Shown: one piece after another, positions 16,683-23,502 of the stretch | Layout: the number at the start of each line of letters is the position of its first letter | How positions within the stretch are numbered: position 1 is the first letter of the stretch | Source: Pseudonocardia cypriaca | GTDB taxonomy: Bacteria; Actinomycetota; Actinomycetes; Mycobacteriales; Pseudonocardiaceae | Length of the DNA stretch: 64,000 nucleotides | Assembly: GCF_006717045.1 (NCBI RefSeq) | Contig: NZ_VFPH01000002.1 | Span: 2,480,001 to 2,544,000, forward strand | Reading direction: 5' to 3' | The notes under the pieces: generated by a model | What the model saw: the letters and a program-made list of their open reading frames with translations, nothing else | Databases searched by the model: none | What the model was told of the DNA's origin: nothing | Translations under genes and position numbers: made by a program

Positions 16683-17744
16683 ATGACCCTCACCGCCGTC
16701 CCCGCGCTGGACGAGCACCGCACCACCCGGATCAGCCCGCTGCTGTCCCCTTCCCTGCTGCGTCACGAGCTCCCCGTCGACGCAACGGTGGCGGATACGG
16801 TCACCCGGGCGAGAGCCGAGGTCGTCGACATCCTCGACGGCCGGGACGATCGGCTCGTGGTCGTCGTCGGACCGTGCTCCATCCACGACCCCGACGCCGC
16901 GATGGACTACGCACGCCTGCTGGCCGCCCACACGGAGCGCGTGTCGGGCGAGCTGCGCGTCGTCATGCGCGCCTACTTCGAGAAGCCGCGCTCCACCGTC
17001 GGCTGGAAGGGCCTGATCAACGATCCCGGCCTGGACGGCACCTACGACGTCAACCGCGGCCTGCGCACCGCGCGCCGGCTGCTGCTGGACGTCTCGGCGC
17101 TCGGCCTCCCCGTCGGCTGCGAGTTCCTCGACCCGATCACCCCGCAGTTCCTCGCCGACGTCGTGAGCTGGGGGGCGATCGGCGCCCGCACGGCCGCGAG
17201 CCAGGTGCACCGCCAGCTCTGCAGCGCCCTCTCGATGCCCGTCGGGATCAAGAACCCGACCGACGGCGACGTGCAGGTCGCGATCGACGGCGTCCGCGCC
17301 GCCGCGGCCAGCCACGTGTTCATGGGCATCAACCCCGACGGCCTGGCCGCCCTGATCACCACCGCAGGCAACCCGGACTGCCACGTCATCCTCCGCGGCA
17401 GCACCAGCGGCCCCAACCACGACGCCGCCTCGGTGGCCGCGGCGCTGGACCGGCTCCGGGCGGGCGGGCTGCCCGCGCGCGTGATCGTCGACGCGAGCCA
17501 CGGCAACAGCGGCAAGGACCACGTCCGGCAGGCGGGCGTCGTGCAGGAGCTCGCCGAGCGGATCGGCGCCGGGGAGGAGGGCATCGCAGGCGTGATGCTG
17601 GAGAGCTTCCTGGTGGCGGGCCGCCAGGACCTGGGCCCGTCGATGACCAGGGGCCAGAGCATCACGGATGCGTGCATGGACTGGGACACGACGGCGGCGC
17701 TCCTGGACGAGCTGGCAGCGGCGGTCGCGACGAGGCGCGGCTGA
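16683..17744 (+). CDS. aroG: 3-deoxy-7-phosphoheptulonate (DAHP) synthase, class I
   Basis: A 353-aa class I-alpha DAHP synthase that condenses PEP and erythrose-4-phosphate, the first step of the shikimate pathway. Conserved blocks: VVVVGPCSIHDP (metal-binding Cys near residue 64), KPRSTVGWKGLINDP, GARTAASQVHRQL (PEP/E4P site), KNPTDGDVQVA, HVILRGS, and DASHGNSGKDHVRQ with the late metal ligands. The N-terminal region that carries allosteric sites in AroF/G/H is present. Transcription is probably attenuated through the leader at 16533-16643 in response to aromatic amino acids. Confidence 0.95.
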   Translation: MTLTAVPALDEHRTTRISPLLSPSLLRHELPVDATVADTVTRARAEVVDILDGRDDRLVVVVGPCSIHDPDAAMDYARLLAAHTERVSGELRVVMRAYFEKPRSTVGWKGLINDPGLDGTYDVNRGLRTARRLLLDVSALGLPVGCEFLDPITPQFLADVVSWGAIGARTAASQVHRQLCSALSMPVGIKNPTDGDVQVAIDGVRAAAASHVFMGINPDGLAALITTAGNPDCHVILRGSTSGPNHDAASVAAALDRLRAGGLPARVIVDASHGNSGKDHVRQAGVVQELAERIGAGEEGIAGVMLESFLVAGRQDLGPSMTRGQSITDACMDWDTTAALLDELAAAVATRRG

Positions 17745-17750
17745 GCGTGG

Positions 17751-17820
17751 ACTTCACAAACCCAGTGCGGGCTTCACACAGGGCCGGCCCTGTGTGAAGT
17801 CGGCACCGGGTGTGTGAAGT
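17751..17820. repeat. nested palindrome, ACTTCACA family, copy 1
   Basis: Outer arms ACTTCACAAACCC (17751-17763) and GGGTGTGTGAAGT (17808-17820) enclose a perfect 28-bp palindrome at 17772-17799 (half-site CTTCACACAGGGCC). It lies between convergent aroG and the sigma-factor gene. A second copy with the same first 17 bases is at 32984-33056. Confidence 0.85.
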
Positions 17821-17826
17821 CGCCTT

Positions 17827-19053
17827 TCAGCCGCCCACCTCGGCCAGCCGGCGGGTCAGGAAGCGGCGTTCCGCCTCCGACTCCGTCATCGCCAGTGCCT
17901 GCCGGTACGCCTCCGCCGCCTCCACGTGCCGCCCCAGCCTCCGGAGGAGGTCGGCGCGCGTCGCGGGAACGTGCCGGTAGCCGGCCAGCTCGTCGCCCAG
18001 CTCGTCGACCAGCGCCAGGCCGGCCTCCGGGCCCACCGCCATCGCCACGGCGACGGCCCGGTTGAGCCGCACCACGGGGGACGGGGTGAGCTGGGCGAGT
18101 CGGCCGTAGAGCGCGGCGATCTGCGGCCAGTCGGTGTCGGACGCACGCTCGGCGCGGGCGTGGCAGGCGGCGATCGCCGCCTGCACCTGGTACGGCCCCG
18201 GCTCGCGACGGCGCAGCGCAGCGTCGAGCACGGCGAGCCCCTCGGCGATCTCGTCGCGGTCCCAGCGGCTGCGGTCCTGGTCCTCGAGGGTCACCGGTTC
18301 GCCGTCGGCGTCGACCCGCGCCGCTCGCCGCGAGTACTGCAGGAGCAGTAGCGCCGTCAGGCCGAGCACCTCGGGGTCGTCCGGCATCAGCGCGGAGAGG
18401 AGGCGGGCGAGGCGGATCGCCTCCCCGCAGAGGTCGTGCCGCATCAGGTCGGCCCCAACCGCGGCCGAGTAGCCCTCGTTGAACAGCAGGTACACGACGC
18501 CGAGCACACCGACGAGCCGGTCGGGCAGCAGGTGGTCGGGCGGCACCCGGTACGGGATCCCGGCCTGGCGGATCTTGCGCTTCGCCCGCACCAGCCGCTG
18601 CGCCATGGTCGCCTCCGGCACGAGGAACGCCCGCGCGATCTCCGGCGTGGTCAGCCCGGCGAGCGTGCGCAGGGTGAGCGCCACCCGGCCCTCGAGGGGG
18701 AGCGCCGGGTGGCAGCAGGTGAAGATCAGTCGCAGGCGGTCGTCCTGCACGGTGCTGTCGTCGCCGGTGTCCTCTTGTCCGACCGGCATCGCCGCCACCT
18801 CCCTCAGTTTCTCCGCCTCGATCTTGCTGCGCTTGAGCCGGTTGAGCGCCGTGTTGCGCGCGGTGGTCGTGAGCCATGCGCCCGGGTTGCGCGGGACTCC
18901 GTCGCGGGGCCAGCGGGCCAGCGCCTGCGCGACGGCGTCCTGCGCGCACTCCTCCGCGAGGTCCCAGTCGCCGGTCATCCGGATGAGGGTGGCGACGACA
19001 CGGCCCCACTCGTCGCGGAACGCTCCGGCGACCGCGGCCTCGACGTCGGTCAT
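17827..19053 (-). CDS. ECF-type RNA polymerase sigma factor with DUF6596/C-terminal extension
   Basis: A 408-aa factor. Region 2 is FRDEWGRVVATLIRMTGDWDLAEECAQDAVAQALARWP plus NPGAWLTTTARNTALNRLKR, and region 4 is LRTLAGLTTPEIARAFLVPEATMAQRLVRAKRKIR. A 230-residue C-terminal extension with LFNEGYSAA and helical TPR-like repeats follows, as in ECF41/ECF42-type sigma factors that lack an anti-sigma gene. It is coupled to the YCII gene (ATGA overlap at 19050-19053), the standard partner of ECF42 factors, which suggests the YCII protein or its ligand regulates it. Confidence 0.93.
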   Translation of the reverse strand: MTDVEAAVAGAFRDEWGRVVATLIRMTGDWDLAEECAQDAVAQALARWPRDGVPRNPGAWLTTTARNTALNRLKRSKIEAEKLREVAAMPVGQEDTGDDSTVQDDRLRLIFTCCHPALPLEGRVALTLRTLAGLTTPEIARAFLVPEATMAQRLVRAKRKIRQAGIPYRVPPDHLLPDRLVGVLGVVYLLFNEGYSAAVGADLMRHDLCGEAIRLARLLSALMPDDPEVLGLTALLLLQYSRRAARVDADGEPVTLEDQDRSRWDRDEIAEGLAVLDAALRRREPGPYQVQAAIAACHARAERASDTDWPQIAALYGRLAQLTPSPVVRLNRAVAVAMAVGPEAGLALVDELGDELAGYRHVPATRADLLRRLGRHVEAAEAYRQALAMTESEAERRFLTRRLAEVGG

Positions 19054-19394
19054 TCCTGGCCGAGGGGCCAGACCGGCCGGATCTCCATGACCCCGTGCCG
19101 GGCGTTCGGGTGCTTGGACGCCACCTCGATGGCCTCGTCGAGGTCGGCGCACTCCAGCAGGTCGAAGCCGAACATCTGCTCCTTGGTCTCCGCGAACGGG
19201 CCGTCGGAGACCAGTACCTCGCCGCCGCGGATGCGCACGGTGGTGCTGTCGGTCGGCGGCCGCAGGCGGTTGCCGACCAGCCGGACACCGCGACCGTCCA
19301 TCTCGGTCACCCAGTCCTCGATGGTGTAGCCCGTCTGGTCCTCCGGCGCCACCTCGTCGCCGTCGTAACCGCAGATCAAGAGCATGTACTGCAT
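19050..19394 (-). CDS. YCII/DGPF-domain protein
   Basis: A 114-aa ferredoxin-like protein, MQYMLLICGYDGDEV opening and the eponymous LVSDGPFAETKEQMFGFDLLECADLDEAIEVA segment with the DGPF motif and nearby conserved His (ASKHPNARHG). DGPF/YCII proteins are encoded with ECF42-type sigma factors, possibly as ligand sensors. It precedes and overlaps the sigma gene by 4 bp, so the two form an operon starting near 19400. Confidence 0.93.
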   Translation of the reverse strand: MQYMLLICGYDGDEVAPEDQTGYTIEDWVTEMDGRGVRLVGNRLRPPTDSTTVRIRGGEVLVSDGPFAETKEQMFGFDLLECADLDEAIEVASKHPNARHGVMEIRPVWPLGQE

Positions 19395-19477
19395 CTCGGG
19401 TCCCTCCTCGTCCTTCTCGGTCGGTCACCACTACGACAACCGGCATCGGCCCGGATCGACAACCCGCCGGAGAAATC

Positions 19478-19507
19478 TTGACAGGCAAGTGGTCGCTTGC
19501 CTATAAA
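19478..19507 (+). promoter_or_regulatory. promoter and operator of the ArsR-VOC operon
   Basis: TTGACA (-35, 19478-19483), 18-bp spacer, TATAAA (-10, 19502-19507), 5 nt before GTG 19513. The spacer is filled by an inverted repeat AGGCAAG (19483-19489)/CTTGCCT (19496-19502), so a bound repressor would occupy the promoter. This is an unusually consensus-like promoter for this genome. Confidence 0.75.
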
Positions 19508-19512
19508 GGCTC

Positions 19513-19791
19513 GTGCCCGAGCCCGATCCGCTCTTCAAGGCGCTCGCCGACCCGACGAGGCGGGCGATCCTCGACGAGCTCACCGACCGGGACGGCCAGA
19601 CACTGTTCGAGATATGCACGCGGCTGACGATGAAGCACGGGCTCGGCTCGTCGCGGCAGGCCATCTCGCAGCACCTGGCCGTGCTCGAGGAGGCCGGGCT
19701 CGTCAGCACCCGGCGCGAGGGCCGCTACAAGTTCCACCACCTCGACACCACCCCCCTGCGCTCGATCGTCGAGCGCTGGCCGATCGAATAG
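19513..19791 (+). CDS. ArsR-family transcriptional regulator
   Basis: A 92-aa winged helix: LFKALADPTRRAILDELTDRDGQTLFEIC, recognition segment GSSRQAISQHLAVLEEAGLV, wing STRREGRYKFHHLD. No metal-binding Cys pair is present. This subtype is often paired with VOC or SRPBCC proteins. It is followed after 10 bp by a VOC gene. The start is GTG 19513, just after TATAAA, and the inverted repeat inside the promoter suggests autorepression. Confidence 0.92.
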   Translation: MPEPDPLFKALADPTRRAILDELTDRDGQTLFEICTRLTMKHGLGSSRQAISQHLAVLEEAGLVSTRREGRYKFHHLDTTPLRSIVERWPIE

Positions 19792-19801
19792 AGGAGCAGC
19801 G

Positions 19802-20194
19802 ATGCTCACGATCAACGTCACGAGTGTCTACGTCGACGACCAGGCCAAGGCGCTGGCCTTCTACACGGACGTGCTCGGCTTCGTGAAGAAGACCGACGTG
19901 CCGGCAGGCGGCGCGCGCTGGCTCACCGTCGTGTCCCCCGCCCACCCGGACGGTGTCGAGCTCCTGCTCGAGCCCACGGGCCACCCGGCTGCGCAGGTGT
20001 ACAAGGAGGCACTCGTCGCCGACGGCATCCCGTTCACGTCCTTCGCGGTCGAGGACGCGCAGGCCGAGTACGAGCGGCTGAGCGCAGCGGGCGTCAAGTT
20101 CGTGCAGGAGCCCACGGACCTCGGCCCGGTTGTGACGGCGGTGTTCGACGACACCTGCGGCAACCTGATCCAGATCGCCGCCGAGAAGGGGTAG
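19802..20194 (+). CDS. VOC/glyoxalase-family protein
   Basis: A 130-aa vicinal-oxygen-chelate protein with two beta-alpha-beta-beta-beta units: MLTINVTSVYVDDQAKALAFYTDVLGFVKK and the late VTAVFDDTCGNLIQIA, with possible metal ligands Glu in VELLLEP and Gln/Glu of the final strand. Members bind or degrade small reactive compounds or antibiotics. It has its own GAGGAGC ribosome site and forms a two-gene operon with the upstream ArsR gene. Confidence 0.9.
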   Translation: MLTINVTSVYVDDQAKALAFYTDVLGFVKKTDVPAGGARWLTVVSPAHPDGVELLLEPTGHPAAQVYKEALVADGIPFTSFAVEDAQAEYERLSAAGVKFVQEPTDLGPVVTAVFDDTCGNLIQIAAEKG

Positions 20195-20644
20195 TCCCCC
20201 GGTGCGGTTCGCCTCCGGCTGCCGGCACCGCTCCTCCCGGTCCGGGTCGAACCCGTCTCCAGCGAGGTGCAGCCCCTTCGCCCCGAGCGACCGGAAGCCT
20301 TCTGGGAGTGGCGGGTCATCGCGGACGAGCCCGGGATGCACCGCCTCTCGATCGTCGCGAGTGTCATCGACCCGGACGGCGGAGAGGTCGTCATCGAGAA
20401 CCGCCAGGTCGAACTGCGCCTGCACGTCGAAGGAACGGTCGGCTACTACGCAGGCCGGGCGTGGAACGGCCTGATGGCGTTCGTGATGAACGCGCAGGGC
20501 CTCGTCGCGGGGATCGCGGCCGTCGCGAGCGTGCTGGCCGGCACCTGGCTCACCCGCCGTCGTCGCGCCCGCTCCCGGCGAGCGCTCGAGGTGGAGTCGG
20601 AGGGTGCGGCGGGCCGAGATCGCGATCGCTCCGGCTACCTCTGA
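20195..20644 (+). pseudogene. C-terminal fragment of a membrane-anchored effector-like protein
   Basis: The open frame runs from just after a TAG at 20192 and has no good start before GTG 20267, yet the residues encoded upstream (LRLPAPLLPVRVEPVSSEVQ) read as continuous protein. The rest, FWEWRVIADEPGMHRLSIVASV followed by a beta-rich stretch, a hydrophobic helix (GLMAFVMNAQGLVAGIAAVASVLAGTWL) and a basic tail, resembles the 'WxWxVxPxxxGxHxLxL' C-terminal module that follows caspase-, TIR- or similar domains in bacterial conflict proteins. The N-terminal part is missing, so this is probably a decay product. The family assignment is inferred from pattern only. Confidence 0.5.
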
Positions 20645-20719
20645 TCCGCGGCTGGAGGCAGACCGCACTAGCCTGACGCCAGCACGCGGGACAGGTTCGC
20701 GCCAGGTGGCAGGGTAGGC

Positions 20720-20746
20720 GCGTCTCCTCGACATGTCCGGAGACGC
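20720..20746 (+). promoter_or_regulatory. hairpin in front of the MFS gene
   Basis: GCGTCTCC (20720-20727) pairs perfectly with GGAGACGC (20739-20746) over an 11-nt loop, ending 3 nt before the GTG start at 20750. As RNA it would hide the start region; as DNA it could be an operator. Function unknown. Confidence 0.4.
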
Positions 20747-20749
20747 CTC

Positions 20750-22015
20750 GTGTCCTACCGCGAGCTCGTGCGCGCCGTTCCGCTGCCGTTCCTCCTCCTC
20801 GGCCTGATCGCCCGGCTGCCCTATGCGATCACGCCCCTCGCCACCCTCACCCTCCTGCACGCCGCCACCGGCAGCTACACGTTCGCCGGTACCGCGACGG
20901 CCGTGCAGAGCCTCGCCTCCGCCGCGGGCGGGATCGGCGTCGGCGCCCTGGCCGACCATTTCGGCCCTCGCTGGGTCGGCGTCACCGCCGCAGCCGCCCA
21001 TGCTGGGTGCGCGGGCGCGCTGGTCGCCGCTACCGGTGCCGATCGGCCGGCGATGGCGGCCGCCGCGCTCGCCGTCGGGCTCACGCAGCCCGCGGTCGGC
21101 CCGCTGGCCCGCATCCACTGGGCCCGGCGGCTGCGCGCGGGGGGACGCGCCGGCCTGCTGCCGACCGCGCTGTCCTACGAGACCGCTGCCGACGAGCTCG
21201 GCTTCGTCGCGGGGCCGGCGCTCGCCGGACTCCTCACCGCGTCATTCGGCCCCGTCGCGCCGCTCTCCGCGGTGGTGCTCCTCACCGCGGGCGCGGCCGC
21301 GCCCTTCGCGTTGTTCTACGCCCGCACGGCGCCCTCCCGCCGACCGGCCGCGGCCGCGCGGCCCCGGCGCGGTCCGCTCGTCGCGATGGCGCTGGCGGCG
21401 GCCGCGCTGGGCGCCGTGTTCGGGTCCGTGCAGACCGGCGTCACCAGCCATGCCGCGGAGCACGCCGATCCGGGGAGCGCGGGTCTCCTGTACGCCCTGC
21501 TCGCGGTGGGGAGCTCGGTCGCGGGCGTCGCGTACGCGTGGGTGCCGTCGCGCGTACGCGACACCCACCGGTACCTGGGCGCCGCGACGGGTCTGCTGCT
21601 CGGCACGGCCGGGCTGGCCGCCGGCCACGCGTCGCTACCCGTCGCCATCACCGTCGCGGGCTTCTCGATCGCCCCGTACATGATCTCCGCGTACGCCCTC
21701 ACGGAACGCCTGTCCGGTGGCCGCGGCACGGCCACCGCCCTGATGGCGGTCAACGCAGGCGGCCCGATCGGCACAGCTGCCGCGCAAGCCGTGGCGGGCC
21801 GCGCCGCCGACGCGGGCGGGAGCGCCGCTGCCTTCCTGGTGGCCCCGGCCGCAGCGGGCGTCGCGCTCCTGGTGGCCGTCGGCGTGCTCGTCAAGGAGTG
21901 CGCAGAACCGCGAACTGGTAGTGCAGTTCGGACGCGGTCCCGAACGTCTCCCAGCGCTCGAGGTCGCCGTGCCGCCCCAGCGCCGCCCGCACCTTCTCGT
22001 CCGACCGGAAGCTGA
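20750..22015 (+). CDS. MFS transporter
   Basis: A hydrophobic protein of up to 421 aa with about 12 helices: VPLPFLLLGLIARLPYAITPLATLTLLHAATGSYTFAG start, GVGALADHFGPRWVGV (motif A-like), and GPLARIHWARRLRAGGRAGLLPTALSYETAADELGFVAGPALAGLL (typical of YbfB/SetA-like actinobacterial MFS). The membrane part ends near nt 21895. The last 40 residues are basic and low-complexity because the frame continues into the antisense methyltransferase remnant. The natural stop was probably lost. Confidence 0.85.
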   Translation: MSYRELVRAVPLPFLLLGLIARLPYAITPLATLTLLHAATGSYTFAGTATAVQSLASAAGGIGVGALADHFGPRWVGVTAAAAHAGCAGALVAATGADRPAMAAAALAVGLTQPAVGPLARIHWARRLRAGGRAGLLPTALSYETAADELGFVAGPALAGLLTASFGPVAPLSAVVLLTAGAAAPFALFYARTAPSRRPAAAARPRRGPLVAMALAAAALGAVFGSVQTGVTSHAAEHADPGSAGLLYALLAVGSSVAGVAYAWVPSRVRDTHRYLGAATGLLLGTAGLAAGHASLPVAITVAGFSIAPYMISAYALTERLSGGRGTATALMAVNAGGPIGTAAAQAVAGRAADAGGSAAAFLVAPAAAGVALLVAVGVLVKECAEPRTGSAVRTRSRTSPSARGRRAAPAPPAPSRPTGS

Positions 22016-22164
22016 AGAACCGCGCAGGCCCGTACGCGGCCTCACCGCGTGGTCCCTCGGAGGTCCAGGCCGCCCCACAACCCCACCGCGAGTGGCGCGG
22101 CCGGCCGCAGGACCCGCACGATCTCCGCGAGGTCGCCCTCCCGCTGCGTCCGGCCCGTGTCGGT
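21891..22164 (-). pseudogene. SAM-dependent methyltransferase remnant
   Basis: Read on the minus strand, EGDLAEIVRVLRPAAPLAVGLWGGLD matches the post-motif-III strand of class I methyltransferases. After a frame change it continues as ARFFSFRSDEKVRAALGRHGDLERWETFG and ends in FAVLRTP with a TGA at 21891-21893. The N-terminal SAM-binding half is absent and at least one frameshift (near 22040) splits the rest. It overlaps the 3' end of the MFS frame on the other strand. Confidence 0.65.
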
Positions 22165-22352
22165 CACGCCCGCAGCGTGCCACGCCGAGGGGCGGCAGAT
22201 CCCCCAATCCCTCATCCCCCAACGACCCGCTGACCCCACAATCCCGCCGGTCGTGCGCTCGCCCGATCCCGGATGTCCAGGGGCTCGCGGACTCCTAGCT
22301 TTTCCTTACATCGCCGGAGCGCGAATCGGAAAACAGATCGAGGAGACATCAC

Positions 22353-23408
22353 ATGACTGCAGGAATCACGGACCTCGGCGGGCTGCTCGAGGCTCTGCGC
22401 GAGTGGCTGCTCGCGAACCCGGGTGCGGACGTCCAGGACTTCGCCGCCGAGCACGACACCACGCCGCAGGAGCTGGCCGAGGGCTGGAACACCTACTTCG
22501 CGCAGGCCGACTTCAGCCGCAACTACAACCTGGACACCGCGCAGTCCGGCTCCCAGGGTGCCACGCAGGCCGCCACGCAGGCCGCCGCGACCTCCGCACC
22601 GGTGTACGTGCCCTCCTCGCCGCCGCCCTACGACGCGAGCCCCGAGGAGTACGTGCAGTACCTCACCCAGGAAGTGAACAACTACCAGGAATTCACGACG
22701 ATCAACAACATCGAGGACAACTCGATCAACCAGAACATCCAGGCCGGTGGCGACGTCGTCCAGGACTTCGACATCGACAACAGCGAGCAGACCGCCACCG
22801 ACGGCGGCGTGATCATCGACGACAGCAACCTCGACGACGTCGACCTCAACACCGGCGACATCGGTGACGGCGGCGTGCTGCAGCAGGGCGACGACAACCA
22901 GGCCGCCACGGGCAACGAGAACGTGCTGCAGGACGGCGAGGGCAACATCGGCAACACCGGCGACATCGACGCCAACGACGGCAGCTCGGTCAGCGTCGGC
23001 GGCAACGCCTCCTCGGTCGGCAGCGGGAACGACAACTTCGGCAGCGGCCAGAACGCCGTCAACGCCTCCACGGGCGACAACGCCAAGCAGGTCAACCAGC
23101 AGCAGGACAACGACTCGGAGGTCACCGTCGGCAACACGACCGGCGGGTCGGCGAGCGCCGACGGCGGCGACGCCACGGGCGGCGCCGGTACCGGTGGCGA
23201 CGGCGGCGCAGGGGGCGACGGCGGCGACGGCGGCGACGACCTCGACAGCTTCCCGTTCGACGAGGGCGGCGACGGTGGCGACGGCGGCGCTGGTGGAGCG
23301 GGTGGCGCCGGTACCGGCGGCAGCGCGACCGGTGGCGACGGCGGCGACGCGGACGCGAGCGCGGACGTCGACATCGACACGGGCAGCGACCAGAACGTCG
23401 ACTTCTGA
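22353..23408 (+). CDS. iniB: IniB-like repeat protein
   Basis: A 351-aa protein. Residues 1-45 are a small helical domain (LLEALREWLLANPGADVQDFAAEHDTTPQELAEGWNTYF) of the IniB N-terminal type. Residues 95-250 are Asn/Gln/Asp/Gly-rich repeats (INNIEDNSINQNIQAGGDVVQ, then GDNNQAATGNENVLQDGEGNIGNTGDI), a pattern expected to form a beta-solenoid. The last 90 residues are Gly/Asp/Ala-rich. No signal peptide is visible. In M. tuberculosis iniB heads the isoniazid/ethambutol-induced iniBAC operon, and the same order is kept here. A GAGGAGA ribosome site lies 8 nt before the ATG, and a TTTTCC/GGAAAA inverted repeat (22300-22333) sits upstream as a possible operator. Confidence 0.85.
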   Translation: MTAGITDLGGLLEALREWLLANPGADVQDFAAEHDTTPQELAEGWNTYFAQADFSRNYNLDTAQSGSQGATQAATQAAATSAPVYVPSSPPPYDASPEEYVQYLTQEVNNYQEFTTINNIEDNSINQNIQAGGDVVQDFDIDNSEQTATDGGVIIDDSNLDDVDLNTGDIGDGGVLQQGDDNQAATGNENVLQDGEGNIGNTGDIDANDGSSVSVGGNASSVGSGNDNFGSGQNAVNASTGDNAKQVNQQQDNDSEVTVGNTTGGSASADGGDATGGAGTGGDGGAGGDGGDGGDDLDSFPFDEGGDGGDGGAGGAGGAGTGGSATGGDGGDADASADVDIDTGSDQNVDF

Positions 23409-23440
23409 TCGGCCCATCGGGTAACACCCGGCACCCACCG

Positions 23441-23477
23441 GACCGACTCAGCACCTCTGAGAGGTGCTGAGTCGGTC
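23441..23477 (+). terminator. 17-bp perfect hairpin between iniB and iniA
   Basis: GACCGACTCAGCACCTC (23441-23457) and its exact reverse complement (23461-23477) are separated by only TGA. The following TCGTTCGTTC is not a true U-tract, so the hairpin probably terminates partly or protects the abundant iniB message, setting a high IniB to GTPase ratio. Confidence 0.75.
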
Positions 23478-23502
23478 GTTCGTTCCGGCACGAGGGGGAA
23501 AC

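Noticed and set aside
23130..23400. Gly/Asp/Ala-rich end of IniB-like protein resembling PE_PGRS repeats
   Set aside because: No PE domain; the N-terminus and gene order identify it as IniB-type.
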